From positions 558,001 through 622,000 of the forward strand of contig NZ_QZXA01000001.1 of assembly GCF_003601985.1 (NCBI RefSeq): a stretch of 64,000 nucleotides of DNA. Direction: 5' to 3'. Below the pieces are notes generated by a model that was not told the DNA's origin, searched no databases, and worked only from the letters and a program-made list of their open reading frames with translations. Made by a program: the position numbers and the translations under genes. This DNA is from Mesorhizobium jarvisii (GTDB taxonomy: Bacteria; Pseudomonadota; Alphaproteobacteria; Rhizobiales; Rhizobiaceae). Position 1 is the stretch's first letter; the number at the start of each line of letters is the position of its first letter. Of the stretch, positions 1 through 8,591 are shown piece after piece.

Positions 1-116
1 CGCCGTTTCCCATGCCGATATCGGCGCTCGAGCCAATCCGGTTCCACCGCCTCTGGCCGCTCGGGGTGAAGGCCGCGATCCTGTCGGGGCGGCTGAAGGA
101 CCGGTTCGGCCTCTGA
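1..116 (+). CDS. C-terminal end of an unidentified protein (partial)
   Basis: An open frame enters from the left edge and ends at a TGA at 114-116, giving the last 37 residues of a protein ending ...LKDRFGL. The short tail has an EPIRFHRLW segment and a basic C-terminus that faintly recalls the ends of FAD-dependent amine or D-amino-acid oxidoreductases. No catalytic motif lies in the visible part, so the function is unassigned. The reading frame agrees with the high-GC codon use of the surroundings. Confidence 0.4.
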   Translation, partial: PFPMPISALEPIRFHRLWPLGVKAAILSGRLKDRFGL

Positions 117-170
117 CGCGAAGCGTTCGACCGACCTGACGGCTCGTGAGGTTGGAAAAGCTGCTCCTAA

Positions 171-370
171 CTAGCGATACTTCGGAAACGCGTCGCCGGC
201 CGGCGCGTTGGCCCAGCTCTGCAATGTCTGGCCGCCGTCGATCAGCCAGTCGACGCCGGTGACGTGCCTTGCCTCGTCCGAGGCGAGGAAGGCCACGGCG
301 GCCGCGACATCGTCCGGCTGGCCAATGCGGCGCAGCGGGATGCGGTCGGCGAAATGCTGGACGCTGCTCT
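171..370 (-). pseudogene. C-terminal remnant of a short-chain dehydrogenase/reductase
   Basis: The last 65 or so residues are a clear SDR C-terminus: the [20 protein letters not shown] segment, then HVTG and the terminal DGG motif. Upstream of about position 370 the frame stays open but no longer resembles an SDR. There it is antisense to a nucleoside-hydrolase tail on the other strand. The Rossmann GxxxGxG motif and the YxxxK catalytic pair are gone, so the product cannot be active. The gene was cut by a rearrangement. Confidence 0.75.
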
Positions 371-530
371 TGAAATCGCCATCGGCGTCGATCTGTCCGG
401 CACCTATGCTTTCGGCGCGACGGTTGCCGATTTCTGGGGCGAGCGCGGCGAGAAGGACAATGCGCGCATCGCTCACGAAGTCGATGCCGACCGCTTCTTC
501 AAGCTGATGTTCGACCTGTTGCGGGATTAG
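365..530 (+). pseudogene. C-terminal remnant of an inosine/uridine-preferring nucleoside hydrolase
   Basis: From about 365 to the TAG at 528-530 the plus strand encodes about 54 residues with the typical C-terminus of the IunH family: a [10 protein letters not shown] segment, then [10 protein letters not shown] and a closing [15 protein letters not shown] helix. The N-terminal DxDxxxDD calcium-binding motif is missing. The part of this open frame left of 365 is antisense to the SDR remnant, so the two genes were truncated at the same point and now meet head-on. Confidence 0.65.
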
Positions 531-554
531 CCCGCGCGGGGATATGCCGTTGCT

Positions 555-1427
555 TCAGCGTGACCCGGTGCCACGAACCGGGTCAGCCAGTCTTTCGGCG
601 TGCCATCTCAGATGGTCGTCCATGAATGTCGAAATGAAGAAATACGAATGGTCGTAGCCGTCCTGCATGCGCAAGGTCAGCGCAATGCCGGCCTTGGCGC
701 AGGCCGCTTCCAGCAGCCACGGCCTCAGCCCGTCCTTGAGAAAGCCGTCCGACGTCCCCTGATCGACGAAAAGCTCGGGGAAACGGTGGCCATCCTCGAT
801 GAGCAAGGTGGCATCGTAGCCCCGCCATGAAGCCTCGTCGGCGCCGAGGTATTTTTCGAGGGCGGGCCGCGACCAGCCGGCGGTGCTTGGCTGCACGATT
901 GGCGCGAAGGCCGAGCAGCTTCTGAAGCGCTCGGGATTTTTGAGCGCGATCGTCAGCGCGCCATGCCCGCCCATCGAATGGCCGAAGATCGCCTGGCGCG
1001 TCATATCGGCCGGAAACTCCTGCGCGATCAACGCCGGCAATTCCTCGGTGACATAGGAATACATGCGGTAGTTTGTGGCGTAGGGCGCCTGCGTGGCGTC
1101 GAGGTAGAAGCCGGCGCCGCTGCCGAACTGCCAATTGTCCTTCTCGTCGGGAATATCGGCGCCGCGCGGGCTGGTATCGGGACAGACGACGATCAGGCCA
1201 AGCTCCGCGGCCTTGCGCCGGTATTCCCCCTTGTCCATCACATTGGCATGGGTGCAGGTGAGGCCGGAGAGGTACCAGACGACGGGGCAAGGTTTTTCAC
1301 GCGCCTGCGGCGGCACGAAGACGGCGAAAATCATGTCGCAAGAGCAGGCGTCCGAAGCATGGGAATAGACGCCCTGCACGCCGCCATGCGACTTGGCCGA
1401 GGAGAGGGTCTTCATCCGGTCCGACAT
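555..1427 (-). CDS. fghA: S-formylglutathione hydrolase
   Basis: This 290-residue protein is an esterase-D type serine hydrolase that splits S-formylglutathione to formate and glutathione, the second step of glutathione-dependent formaldehyde oxidation. The nucleophile is Ser151 in GHSMGGHGA, with Asp227 and His260 (DGYDHSYFF) completing the triad. The LSGLTCTHANVM and NWQFGSGAGFY segments are family hallmarks. Length is normal. No glutathione-dependent formaldehyde dehydrogenase gene is in the window. Formaldehyde or methylene-THF made by the sarcosine-oxidase-type enzymes further along would be a natural source of substrate. Confidence 0.95.
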   Translation of the reverse strand: MSDRMKTLSSAKSHGGVQGVYSHASDACSCDMIFAVFVPPQAREKPCPVVWYLSGLTCTHANVMDKGEYRRKAAELGLIVVCPDTSPRGADIPDEKDNWQFGSGAGFYLDATQAPYATNYRMYSYVTEELPALIAQEFPADMTRQAIFGHSMGGHGALTIALKNPERFRSCSAFAPIVQPSTAGWSRPALEKYLGADEASWRGYDATLLIEDGHRFPELFVDQGTSDGFLKDGLRPWLLEAACAKAGIALTLRMQDGYDHSYFFISTFMDDHLRWHAERLADPVRGTGSR

Positions 1428-1533
1428 CTTGTTTCTTCTCCGCCAACGTCCTTCACGGCGGCCTGTCTACGGCATGGGCCGGGACCGCGGCAACCCTGAT
1501 GGATTGGACCATGGTCGCGAGAGCAGCTCCGGC

Positions 1534-1677
1534 CTATTCCGCCGCCAGAGCCGTCATTTCCCGCCGGAACGGCAGCGCATCGCCGATATCATGTTCGTCC
1601 AGCTCCCGCGCCAAGCGGTGGCCGCCATGGGTCGCGGCGGCTTCGGCATCCGAGGACAACGCACATCGCCACGACAT
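1534..1677 (-). CDS. Possible small ORF or gene remnant (47 aa)
   Basis: Between fghA and the GMC oxidoreductase gene, the minus strand has a short frame ending at the TAG at 1534-1536. Its last 40 residues (SSDAEAAATHGGHRLARELD, then about 20 more) have a normal protein-like composition and codon use for this genome. I see no ribosome-binding site and no recognised domain. It could be the tail of a deleted gene or chance. Confidence 0.25.
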   Translation of the reverse strand: MSWRCALSSDAEAAATHGGHRLARELDEHDIGDALPFRREMTALAAE

Positions 1678-1679
1678 TA

Positions 1680-3296
1680 TTAGCGCGGATCCAGCAGGAT
1701 CATCTCCGCTGCCTTCTCGGCGATCATGACGACCGGAGAGTTGGTGTTGCCCGAGACGATTGTCGGCATGATCGAGGCATCGACCACGCGCAGTCCGGCA
1801 AGCCCGTGAACGCGTAGCCGGTCGTCGACCACCGCCATCGAGTCCGAACCCATCTTGCAGGTGCCGACCGGGTGGAAAATCGTCGTGCCGATATCGCCGG
1901 CCTTGCGGATAAGGTCTTCGTCGCTGTCATATTGCGTACCGGGCAGCATCTCTTCGGGCGCAAAGCGTGCCACGGCCCGTGCCTTCATCAGGCTGCGCAC
2001 ATGGCGCAGCGATGCGACCGCGACGCCGCGGTCTCCCGTGGTGGAGAGATAGTTCGGCCGGATCTTCGTCGCCTCGCGCGGATCGGACGATGCCATATGC
2101 ACGGCACCCCGGCTTTCCGGGCGCAGATTGCAGACCGACACGGTGACCGCGGGAAAGCGATGCAGCGGCTCGCCCAGACGGTCTGTGCTGAGCGGTTGCA
2201 CATGATATTCCAGATCAGGTGTTGCGAGGCGCGGATCGCTCCTGGCAAAAATGCCGAGCTGGCTCGGCGCCATCGACAACGGCCCGCTGCGTTTGAGCGC
2301 ATATTCCACACCCATCGCCGCGCGGCTGATCAGATTGTGATAGCGCTGGTTGAGCGTCGCGGCATTGGCGACCTTGAAAACCGTGCGTATCTGCAGATGG
2401 TCCTGCAGATTTTCGCCAACACCCGGCAAGGCGTGTCGAACATCCACGCCAATGCTCGAAAGCAGGTCAGGGCGCCCCACCCCCGACAGTTCGAGGATCT
2501 TCGGCGAGTTGATGGCACCGGCAGCAAGGATCGTCTGTCCGGCGCTGACCTTGTGCAGGCGGTCGCCTTGGCGGAAGAGCAGTCCGGTGACGCGTCGGCC
2601 GTCGAATTCGAGCCGTTCCGTCTCAGCCCCCGTCACCACGCGCAGATTCTGACGCGCCGCAATGCCGCGCAAAAATGCCTTCGATGTGTTCCAGCGCACC
2701 CCTTGCCGCTGGTTGACCTCGAAATAGCCCGAGCCTTCATTGGTGCCGGTGTTGAAATCTTCGGTGCGGGGAATGCCGAGTTCCTCGGCGGCTTCCCGGA
2801 ACGCGTCGAGGATCGGCCAGGACAGACGCTGCCGTTCGACCCGCCACTCGCCGCCGCTGCCGTGCATGGCGCTCTTGCCGCCGTGATAGTCTTCCGACTT
2901 GCGGAAATACGGCAGCACATCGTCCCAACCCCAGCCGACATTGCCGGCCTGTCGCCAGCCGTCATAGTCGGCTGCCTGGCCACGCATGTAGATCATGCCG
3001 TTGATCGACGAACAGCCACCAAGCACCTTGCCGCGCGGATAGTTGAGGCTGCGTCCGTTGAGACCGGCTTCCGGTTCGGTCTTCATCATCCAGTCGGTGC
3101 GCGGATTGCCCATGCAGAAGAGGTAGCCGATCGGGATATCGACCCAGTGATAGCGGTCGCTGCCGCCGGCTTCGAGCAGCAGCACCCGGTTGCGCGGATC
3201 GGCCGAGAGCCGGTTGGCGAGCACGCAGCCGGCGGAGCCGGCGCCGACGATGACGTAGTCGTAATCGCCGAAAGGGGATGGTGAAGTTTCGCTCAC
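1680..3296 (-). CDS. GMC family oxidoreductase (choline dehydrogenase-like)
   Basis: FAD-dependent alcohol dehydrogenase/oxidase of the glucose-methanol-choline family, 538 residues from a GTG start at 3296. That start lies just before SETSPSPFGDYDY and the FAD-binding GAGSAG at residues 18-23. Other features are the GMC signature GKVLGGCSSINGM, the second signature GAINSPKILELSGVG, and the C-terminal catalytic HPVGTCKMG and SGNTNSP segments. The GTG overlaps the TGA of the kinase remnant upstream (GTGA), so it is the last gene of the carbohydrate-importer operon. It probably oxidises an alcohol group of the imported compound; the substrate is unknown. Confidence 0.9.
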   Translation of the reverse strand: MSETSPSPFGDYDYVIVGAGSAGCVLANRLSADPRNRVLLLEAGGSDRYHWVDIPIGYLFCMGNPRTDWMMKTEPEAGLNGRSLNYPRGKVLGGCSSINGMIYMRGQAADYDGWRQAGNVGWGWDDVLPYFRKSEDYHGGKSAMHGSGGEWRVERQRLSWPILDAFREAAEELGIPRTEDFNTGTNEGSGYFEVNQRQGVRWNTSKAFLRGIAARQNLRVVTGAETERLEFDGRRVTGLLFRQGDRLHKVSAGQTILAAGAINSPKILELSGVGRPDLLSSIGVDVRHALPGVGENLQDHLQIRTVFKVANAATLNQRYHNLISRAAMGVEYALKRSGPLSMAPSQLGIFARSDPRLATPDLEYHVQPLSTDRLGEPLHRFPAVTVSVCNLRPESRGAVHMASSDPREATKIRPNYLSTTGDRGVAVASLRHVRSLMKARAVARFAPEEMLPGTQYDSDEDLIRKAGDIGTTIFHPVGTCKMGSDSMAVVDDRLRVHGLAGLRVVDASIMPTIVSGNTNSPVVMIAEKAAEMILLDPR

Positions 3297-3515
3297 GTGC
3301 GTGCCTGCCGTGCGGCGATGCGCTCCCACATCGGAATCATCGCCTGGTTGATCTCGCCATAAAGGCGATACCCTCCCGCGTAGGCCTCGGCAACCGCCAC
3401 CCATGGCCGCTGCAGCCGATGGCGACGATCTCGCCGGCACCGATGCCGGCTTCGGCTATGCTTTGGCCGATGACCGAAACCGCGTTGCGCCAGAAGCGCC
3501 GTGGTGTCGGTCCCC
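3293..3515 (-). pseudogene. Internally deleted FGGY-family carbohydrate kinase
   Basis: Between the ATPase stop (3520) and the GMC start, the minus strand carries two kinase pieces in different frames. First comes WRNAVSVIGQSIAEAGIGAG followed by EIVAIGCSGHG, the conserved N-lobe segment of FGGY kinases. It runs straight into VAVAEAYAGGYRLYGEINQA and a short tail ending at the TGA at 3293-3295, which looks like a kinase C-terminus. The start, the whole ATP-binding middle and the FGGY signatures are missing, so about 90 per cent of a roughly 500-residue gene has been deleted. Identification rests on the N-lobe segment and the operon position. Confidence 0.6.
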
Positions 3516-3519
3516 TAGT

Positions 3520-4599
3520 CTAGATATCGATGCGCTGCTCGCTGCCGGGGTCGAACAGGTTGGCGCTGGCCGGATCGACGGCAAGGAATATCGGCTCGTT
3601 TCGCCGGCCTGCAAACCTCGGCGGCAGGCGGGCGATGATCGACTGGTCGCCAACCTGCACCGTCACCATGGTTTCAGGCCCTGTAGGCTCCACGACATCG
3701 ATCACCCCGGTGACCGAAGCTTCATCGCGCCCGGCCACCTTCAGTTCTTCAGGCCTTATGCCCAGGATCACAGGGCGCTCTGAATCAACCGGCCGCTTGC
3801 CGGCCTGCAATGCGACCGACACGCCGCTCGCCGCGAAACGCACGCCATTCGCGTCCGAGACCAGACGCCCGGGCAGGAAGTTCATCGCCGGCGATCCGAT
3901 GAAACTTGCGACGAACACGTTGGCGGGCCGTTCATAGATGGTGCGAGGATCGGCAAACTGCTGGATATGGCCGCCCTTCATCACCGCCACCTTGGTGGCC
4001 AGCGTCATCGCCTCGATCTGATCATGTGTCACATAGACGATGCTCGTGCCGAGACGCTCGTGCAGGCGCTTGATCTCCGTGCGCATTTCCACACGAAGCT
4101 TTGCATCGAGATTGGAAAGCGGCTCGTCAAAAAGGAACAGCTCCGGGTCGCGCACGATCGCCCGCCCCATTGCAACGCGCTGCCGCTGTCCTCCCGAAAG
4201 ATTGGCAGGGCGTCGGTCGAGCAGATGCGAAATCTGCAGCAGCCGCGCGGCGTCGTCGACGGCGCGCTTGCGCTGATCGGCGTCCACGCCACGCATTTCC
4301 AATCCGAAGCCGATATTTCGCTCCACCGACATGGTCGGGTAAAGTGCATAGGACTGGAACACCATCGCGATATTGCGGTCCTTGGGCGCGAGATCCACGA
4401 CCGAGCGTCCGCCGATCAGGATGTCGCCGCCGGACGTGTCGTCGAGGCCCGCAATCATGTTGAGCAGGGTCGACTTGCCGCATCCCGACGGCCCGAGCAG
4501 AACCAGAAAGCCTCCGTCCTCGAGCTCGATATCGACCCCGTGAAGGACCTGCACGGAGCCATAGGACTTGCGCACGTCCTTGATGGAAAGTGTCGCCAT
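3520..4599 (-). CDS. ABC transporter ATP-binding protein, MalK/UgpC type
   Basis: ATPase of a CUT1-type carbohydrate importer, 359 residues. It has Walker [10 protein letters not shown] near residue 38, signature [15 protein letters not shown], Walker [17 protein letters not shown], a H-loop (YVTHD), and a C-terminal OB-fold TOBE region of about 120 residues, typical of MalK, UgpC and MsmK. It follows the two permease genes and precedes the kinase remnant, so it energises the importer encoded at 4610-7696. Length and motifs are complete. Confidence 0.95.
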   Translation of the reverse strand: MATLSIKDVRKSYGSVQVLHGVDIELEDGGFLVLLGPSGCGKSTLLNMIAGLDDTSGGDILIGGRSVVDLAPKDRNIAMVFQSYALYPTMSVERNIGFGLEMRGVDADQRKRAVDDAARLLQISHLLDRRPANLSGGQRQRVAMGRAIVRDPELFLFDEPLSNLDAKLRVEMRTEIKRLHERLGTSIVYVTHDQIEAMTLATKVAVMKGGHIQQFADPRTIYERPANVFVASFIGSPAMNFLPGRLVSDANGVRFAASGVSVALQAGKRPVDSERPVILGIRPEELKVAGRDEASVTGVIDVVEPTGPETMVTVQVGDQSIIARLPPRFAGRRNEPIFLAVDPASANLFDPGSEQRIDI

Positions 4600-4609
4600 G
4601 CGAATGCTC

Positions 4610-5455
4610 CTAACCTTTGATGGCGCCCGCGGTCAGCCCCTGAACCATGGTTCGCTGGACGATGGCGAAGAGGACGATGACAGGCAGGATGCTGAGAATG
4701 CCGCCTGCCGCCAGGACACCCCATGGAAGCTGGAATTCGCCGACCATCAACTGCAGGCCCACGGGCCAGGTGCGTGATCCCTGCCCTGTCGTCAGCATCA
4801 GGGCGAACAAGAACTCGTTCCAGGCAGCGATGGCAATGAACACCGAACTTGCCACCAGACCGTTGCGCGCAAGCGGCATGACGATGCGGACCATGGCGCC
4901 AAGCCTTGTCGAGCCGTCGATGCGCGCCGCGCTCTCGAGTTCCTTGGGTGCGGAGTCAAAGAAACCTTTGAGCATCCACACGAACAGCGGCAAAAGGAAA
5001 CTCGTATAGGCAAGCGCAAGTCCGAAACGGCTGTCGACGAGGCCGACGCCACGCATGACAACATAAAGGGGAATGATCATCATCACGGCGGGGAACATGC
5101 GCACGACGAGATAGCCGAGCATGAGCTGCGTTCGGCCGCGAAATGCGAAGCGTGAAAATGCATAGGCGGCAAGCGTGCCCGTGGCGACGCAGATCGTCAC
5201 TGTCAGGAAGGTGACGACCAGGCTGTTGGCTATCAGCCGCGGGAAGCCGGACTGCGTCCAGATCGCCACATAATGGTCGAAGGTGACGCGCCTCGGTATG
5301 TACTGCATGGTCTGGGTGACGATGTCGGCCTCGTATTTTAGCGATGTCAGAAACATCCAGATCATCGGACCGATGCAGAACATCGACAGGGTCGCGAGGA
5401 CCAAGTAGGTGGCGATGTTGGCGATCACCCGCCGGCGGCGCTTGCTTTCAATCAT
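4610..5455 (-). CDS. ABC transporter permease, MalG type
   Basis: Inner-membrane permease of the CUT1 carbohydrate importer, 281 residues with about six hydrophobic segments. The cytoplasmic EAA loop that docks on the ATPase reads ELESAARIDGSTRLGAMVRI and is intact. It starts at the ATG at 5455, overlapping the preceding permease gene by 8 bases, which implies translational coupling. The substrate cannot be read from the permease; the binding protein and GMC enzyme point to a sugar or polyol. Confidence 0.94.
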   Translation of the reverse strand: MIESKRRRRVIANIATYLVLATLSMFCIGPMIWMFLTSLKYEADIVTQTMQYIPRRVTFDHYVAIWTQSGFPRLIANSLVVTFLTVTICVATGTLAAYAFSRFAFRGRTQLMLGYLVVRMFPAVMMIIPLYVVMRGVGLVDSRFGLALAYTSFLLPLFVWMLKGFFDSAPKELESAARIDGSTRLGAMVRIVMPLARNGLVASSVFIAIAAWNEFLFALMLTTGQGSRTWPVGLQLMVGEFQLPWGVLAAGGILSILPVIVLFAIVQRTMVQGLTAGAIKG

Positions 5456-6401
5456 CGCCGTCTCCCTTGGTGATCCTGGACAGGCGGATATATGCCGTCG
5501 CGAAGATCATCAGGATTACGAACATCACCACCGACAGGGCGGATGCGTAGCCGAAATTGAATTCCTTGTACGCGGTCTGGAAGGCGTATAGCGACAGGAC
5601 CTGCGTGGCATCTCCCGGTCCGCCACCGGTGAGAATGAGGAGCAGATCGGGCGAATTGACCAGCCCGATGACGCGCAGGATCACCGCCGCCGCAATCACG
5701 GTCTTGAGCATCGGCAAGGTGATCAGCCTGAGCTGCGCCGGGACGCCCGCGCCGTCCACCGCGGCTGCCTTGTAGAGATCTTCGGGAATGCTCTTCAGGC
5801 CCGCGAGCAACAGCAGCGCGAAGAATGGAAATCCGTGCCACGCCTCGACAAGGACGGTCGCCGCAAGCGCGGTATTGGGATCCGCGAACCATGCCTTGTA
5901 GGTGTGCAGGACGCCCGCGCGGACGAGAAGATCGTTGATGACCCCAAGCCTCGGATCGAGCAGCAGGGCCCACATATGACCCGCCACGACGTTGGGCAGG
6001 AAATAGGGAAGCAGGATCAGCACGGCGAAGATCTTCGTGCCCGGCAAATCCCTGTTGAGGGCGGTCGCGGCGAGAAGGCCGAGCGCCAATTCCAGCACGA
6101 CGGCCGCGGTGACCCAGACGACCGTGTTCTTCAGGGCGATCCAGAAGACAGGATCGGACCACATTGCCGCATAATGTTTGAAGCCGACCCAGCCACCCAG
6201 ACCGGGACGCGTCAGACGCATCTCGCGAAAACTGATGGCCATGCCGTAAAGCGTCGGATAGGCGATCACCAGCAGGATCATGACGAGGCTGGGAAGGAGC
6301 AGCAAATACATCCAGTAGCGGGTCTCGGACAATTCGCCGAGAGCCCGCAATGGCCGATATCCGCTTGAGCTTGATGTCATGGATCCGCGATGCGAATGCA
6401 T
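5448..6401 (-). CDS. ABC transporter permease, MalF type
   Basis: First permease of the CUT1 importer, about 317 residues, with the RYWMYLLLLPSLVMILLVIA first membrane segment and the EAA loop DLYKAAAVDGAGVPAQLRLI. Several starts are possible: GTG at 6431, ATG at 6401 and ATG at 6380. I prefer 6401, but none has a strong ribosome-binding site and the residues before GYRPLRALGE are not conserved-looking. It pairs with the MalG-type permease immediately downstream. Confidence 0.9.
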   Translation of the reverse strand: MHSHRGSMTSSSSGYRPLRALGELSETRYWMYLLLLPSLVMILLVIAYPTLYGMAISFREMRLTRPGLGGWVGFKHYAAMWSDPVFWIALKNTVVWVTAAVVLELALGLLAATALNRDLPGTKIFAVLILLPYFLPNVVAGHMWALLLDPRLGVINDLLVRAGVLHTYKAWFADPNTALAATVLVEAWHGFPFFALLLLAGLKSIPEDLYKAAAVDGAGVPAQLRLITLPMLKTVIAAAVILRVIGLVNSPDLLLILTGGGPGDATQVLSLYAFQTAYKEFNFGYASALSVVMFVILMIFATAYIRLSRITKGDGDD

Positions 6402-6457
6402 CGTCCCGTTGCGTTCAACGCATGGCCGCACGCCGGAGCCGGCCGTGCAGGGATGTA

Positions 6458-7696
6458 TCAGCGAAGGGCGGCCTCGAGGCCCTGGATCATACGGTCCACA
6501 GCCTGCTCCGGTGTCGACTGGCCCGTGAGCACCGATTGGAAAGCGGGATTGACGACATTTTCGGACCAGCCCGCCGCGCCCACGAAATTGTTCGGCAGAC
6601 GTCCGAACTCGAGCGTTTCGACCGCCGCGTGATAGATTGAATTGCCGGTGATCCGCGGATCTTGCAGGGCAGCGGCAGAGGCCGGGAAATAACCCGTGCC
6701 TTCGAGCAAGGCCAGGGCAGCATCGGTCTCGCCCCAGAAACTCACCCAGCGCCAGGCGGCCTCTATATTGTCTTCCTTCATGATGCCGTTGCCGGCGTAG
6801 GCAACGCGAGCGACATGCGCCTTCGGACCCGCCGGCATGGGTGCGGTCGAGAATTGTTTGCCCTGCTTCATCGCGGCCGAGATTTCATTCAGCGAACCGG
6901 TGTGGTGCCACACCATTGCCGTCTGCCCGGTGCGGAATCCCTCCATGATCTGGCGGTAGCTGTCGTTGGGCGCGCTCGGCGGCACGACCTTTTCCTTCAG
7001 GAAGAGATCGGAATAGAACGTTATCGCCTCGATCGCCGCTGCCTTGTCGATGGCTGGCTGCCCATCCCTGACGATCGGCGAGCCGAACGCCTCCATGACA
7101 TCGATAACATATTTGAAACCGCCGGCGCCGGCGCGCATGCCAAAGGCATATCTACCCTTCGACGGGTCGGTCAGCTTGCGGCAAGCGCTCAGGAATTCGT
7201 CGAAATTCCGGGGCGGCCCGGCCAACCCGGCTTCCTCGAAATAGTCGGCACGGTAGTACATCCAATCGACGAAGGCGAAGGCGGGAACCGCATAGATGGC
7301 GCCGTTGCTGGAAAGCCCGGTCCAGCGATTTTCGGGGAAATTGGCCTTGCCCTTCCAGCCGTTCACGCGCTCGGTAAGATCAATCAACCCCTCCATCGCG
7401 GTGAGATCGGCGAAACGCTCGGCGATCACCATGGCGGTATCCGGACGGCCACCGGCCAGCACGGCCGAAGAGACCTTTGCCATATATTCAGAGTTCGGGA
7501 TGTTCTCCTGCGTCACCGCCACATCGGCATTGGCCGCCTGAAACAATGCGATGATCTTCAGCAGGCTGGCCATTTCCGACTGGCTGGTGAAATGGTGCCA
7601 GTAACTGATGGCACTCGCGGCACGGGCGCCGCCGATATGCCCTGCCATCGCCAGGGCCGCCGTACCCATGAGAAACTGCCTCTTGTTCAACTGCAT
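6458..7696 (-). CDS. Extracellular solute-binding protein, family 1 (carbohydrate)
   Basis: Periplasmic receptor of the importer, 412 residues. An N-terminal export signal (NKRQFLMGTAALAMAGHIGG, then an ARA cleavage region near residue 26) resembles a Tat or long Sec signal but has KR rather than RR. The mature part opens with ISYWHHFTSQSE, the typical start of MalE/UgpB-like receptors. It is the first gene of the minus-strand operon running down to the GMC oxidoreductase. A TCTCCTCC-type ribosome-binding site complement lies just upstream, followed by the palindromes at 7714-7742. Confidence 0.93.
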   Translation of the reverse strand: MQLNKRQFLMGTAALAMAGHIGGARAASAISYWHHFTSQSEMASLLKIIALFQAANADVAVTQENIPNSEYMAKVSSAVLAGGRPDTAMVIAERFADLTAMEGLIDLTERVNGWKGKANFPENRWTGLSSNGAIYAVPAFAFVDWMYYRADYFEEAGLAGPPRNFDEFLSACRKLTDPSKGRYAFGMRAGAGGFKYVIDVMEAFGSPIVRDGQPAIDKAAAIEAITFYSDLFLKEKVVPPSAPNDSYRQIMEGFRTGQTAMVWHHTGSLNEISAAMKQGKQFSTAPMPAGPKAHVARVAYAGNGIMKEDNIEAAWRWVSFWGETDAALALLEGTGYFPASAAALQDPRITGNSIYHAAVETLEFGRLPNNFVGAAGWSENVVNPAFQSVLTGQSTPEQAVDRMIQGLEAALR

Positions 7697-7713
7697 CCTA
7701 TCTCCTCCAAGAT

Positions 7714-7742
7714 ATCAGATCATCAATCTGATCGATCAGTTG
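7714..7742. promoter_or_regulatory. Candidate GntR operator before the importer operon
   Basis: Two overlapping palindromes lie 18 to 46 bases upstream of the binding-protein start. ATCAGAT-N5-ATCTGAT spans 7714-7732, and CTGATCGATCAG followed by TTG spans 7728-7742. The second matches 14 of 15 bases of the site at 8547-8561 in front of the divergent regulator and dehydratase genes. The neighbouring GntR protein is the obvious candidate ligand. Confidence 0.6.
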
Positions 7743-7822
7743 AAGTTTGGGTAGCATCCTTTCCCGCGCCATGCAACCGCCCGGCGCGCAACTGGACTAA
7801 GCGACGGATCACGATTGACCTG

Positions 7823-8524
7823 TCAGACGAGACCCAGGCTTCGCTGCATCGCCGCCTGGAAATGCGCCTGCAGTTTTGCCTCGGCGGCGTCGGCATTCCT
7901 TGTGCCGCAAGCCTCTAGGATATCGAGGTGCTCCTTGAGCGTTCGGACCATGATGGGTGTCGTGATCTTCCTGTCGAGCCGCAGCAGACGCAGATAATTG
8001 TGCATGCGCCGGTAGGTGCTGTCGATCAGGGGATTGCGCAGCGCGGCGATGACCGCGCCGTGCAACTCTCCCTCCAGCGCGTCCATCTCCTCCAGCTGTT
8101 CCGTTCCGAGACCATCGCGCTCGACGCGCCGAAGCAGCCTGGAATGCCGGATTTCCAAGGCATTCATGACGGCCTCATCGCCTTGTTCCGCAAAGACACG
8201 GATCGCGGCGCGCTCGACGATGGAGCGGAACTGGTAGGTGGCACGCGTAAGCTCCAGGCCGGGCCTGACGAACTGGATGCCGGAGCGCGGGTGGATGGTC
8301 AGGATCCCTTCCGCCTCAAGAACACGCAGGGCGTCGCGAAGCGGGGCAACAGGCACGTCGACGATCGCGGACAATTCGTTTTGCGAGATGAATGCCCCGG
8401 CCGGCACGCGCCGGTCGAACAAGCCCTCAAGGATTCTTTCATAGGCGACATCGCTCATGCGGGCGGCCGCCACGAGGGGAGAAGAGTCCGTTTTTGCCTT
8501 GCCCGCCACTTGCGGCCCCTCCAT
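7823..8524 (-). CDS. GntR family transcriptional regulator (FCD/FadR type)
   Basis: A 233-residue repressor-type protein. The N-terminal winged helix-turn-helix covers roughly residues 22-90 (ISQNELSAIVDVPVAPLRDA, then LRVLEAEGILTIHPRSGIQF), and the C-terminal all-helical FCD ligand-binding domain has metal-ligand-type Asp/His positions (ELHGAV, KEHLDILEA). It lies between the importer operon and the divergently transcribed dehydratase gene and probably controls both through the palindromes at 7714-7742 and 8547-8561. The likely effector is the imported compound or an early product. Confidence 0.92.
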   Translation of the reverse strand: MEGPQVAGKAKTDSSPLVAAARMSDVAYERILEGLFDRRVPAGAFISQNELSAIVDVPVAPLRDALRVLEAEGILTIHPRSGIQFVRPGLELTRATYQFRSIVERAAIRVFAEQGDEAVMNALEIRHSRLLRRVERDGLGTEQLEEMDALEGELHGAVIAALRNPLIDSTYRRMHNYLRLLRLDRKITTPIMVRTLKEHLDILEACGTRNADAAEAKLQAHFQAAMQRSLGLV

Positions 8525-8546
8525 TGGTCCGGTACTAAGATACCAT

Positions 8547-8561
8547 CTGATAGATCAGTTG
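8547..8561. promoter_or_regulatory. Candidate GntR operator in the divergent regulator/dehydratase promoter
   Basis: CTGATAGATCAGTTG lies 22 bases upstream of the gntR start and 30 bases before the dehydratase start. It differs at one base from CTGATCGATCAGTTG upstream of the importer operon. Another partial copy (CCGATCAG) follows at about 8572. The position between divergent genes suits autoregulation plus control of the dehydratase. Confidence 0.6.
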
Positions 8562-8591
8562 GATATCGTAACCGATCAGAAAGCCCTTGTG

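Noticed and set aside
1499..1729. Plus-strand frames between fghA and the GMC gene
   Set aside because: Codon use and composition are those of antisense frames. The only weak candidate there is the short minus-strand tail listed separately.
1872..3284. Long open frame opposite the GMC oxidoreductase (plus strand)
   Set aside because: It lies wholly antisense to a well-supported gene and has the composition of a high-GC shadow frame with no domain. The same holds for long antisense frames at 20807-22054, 24937-26295, 30020-31981, 39737-41470 and 60762-62684.
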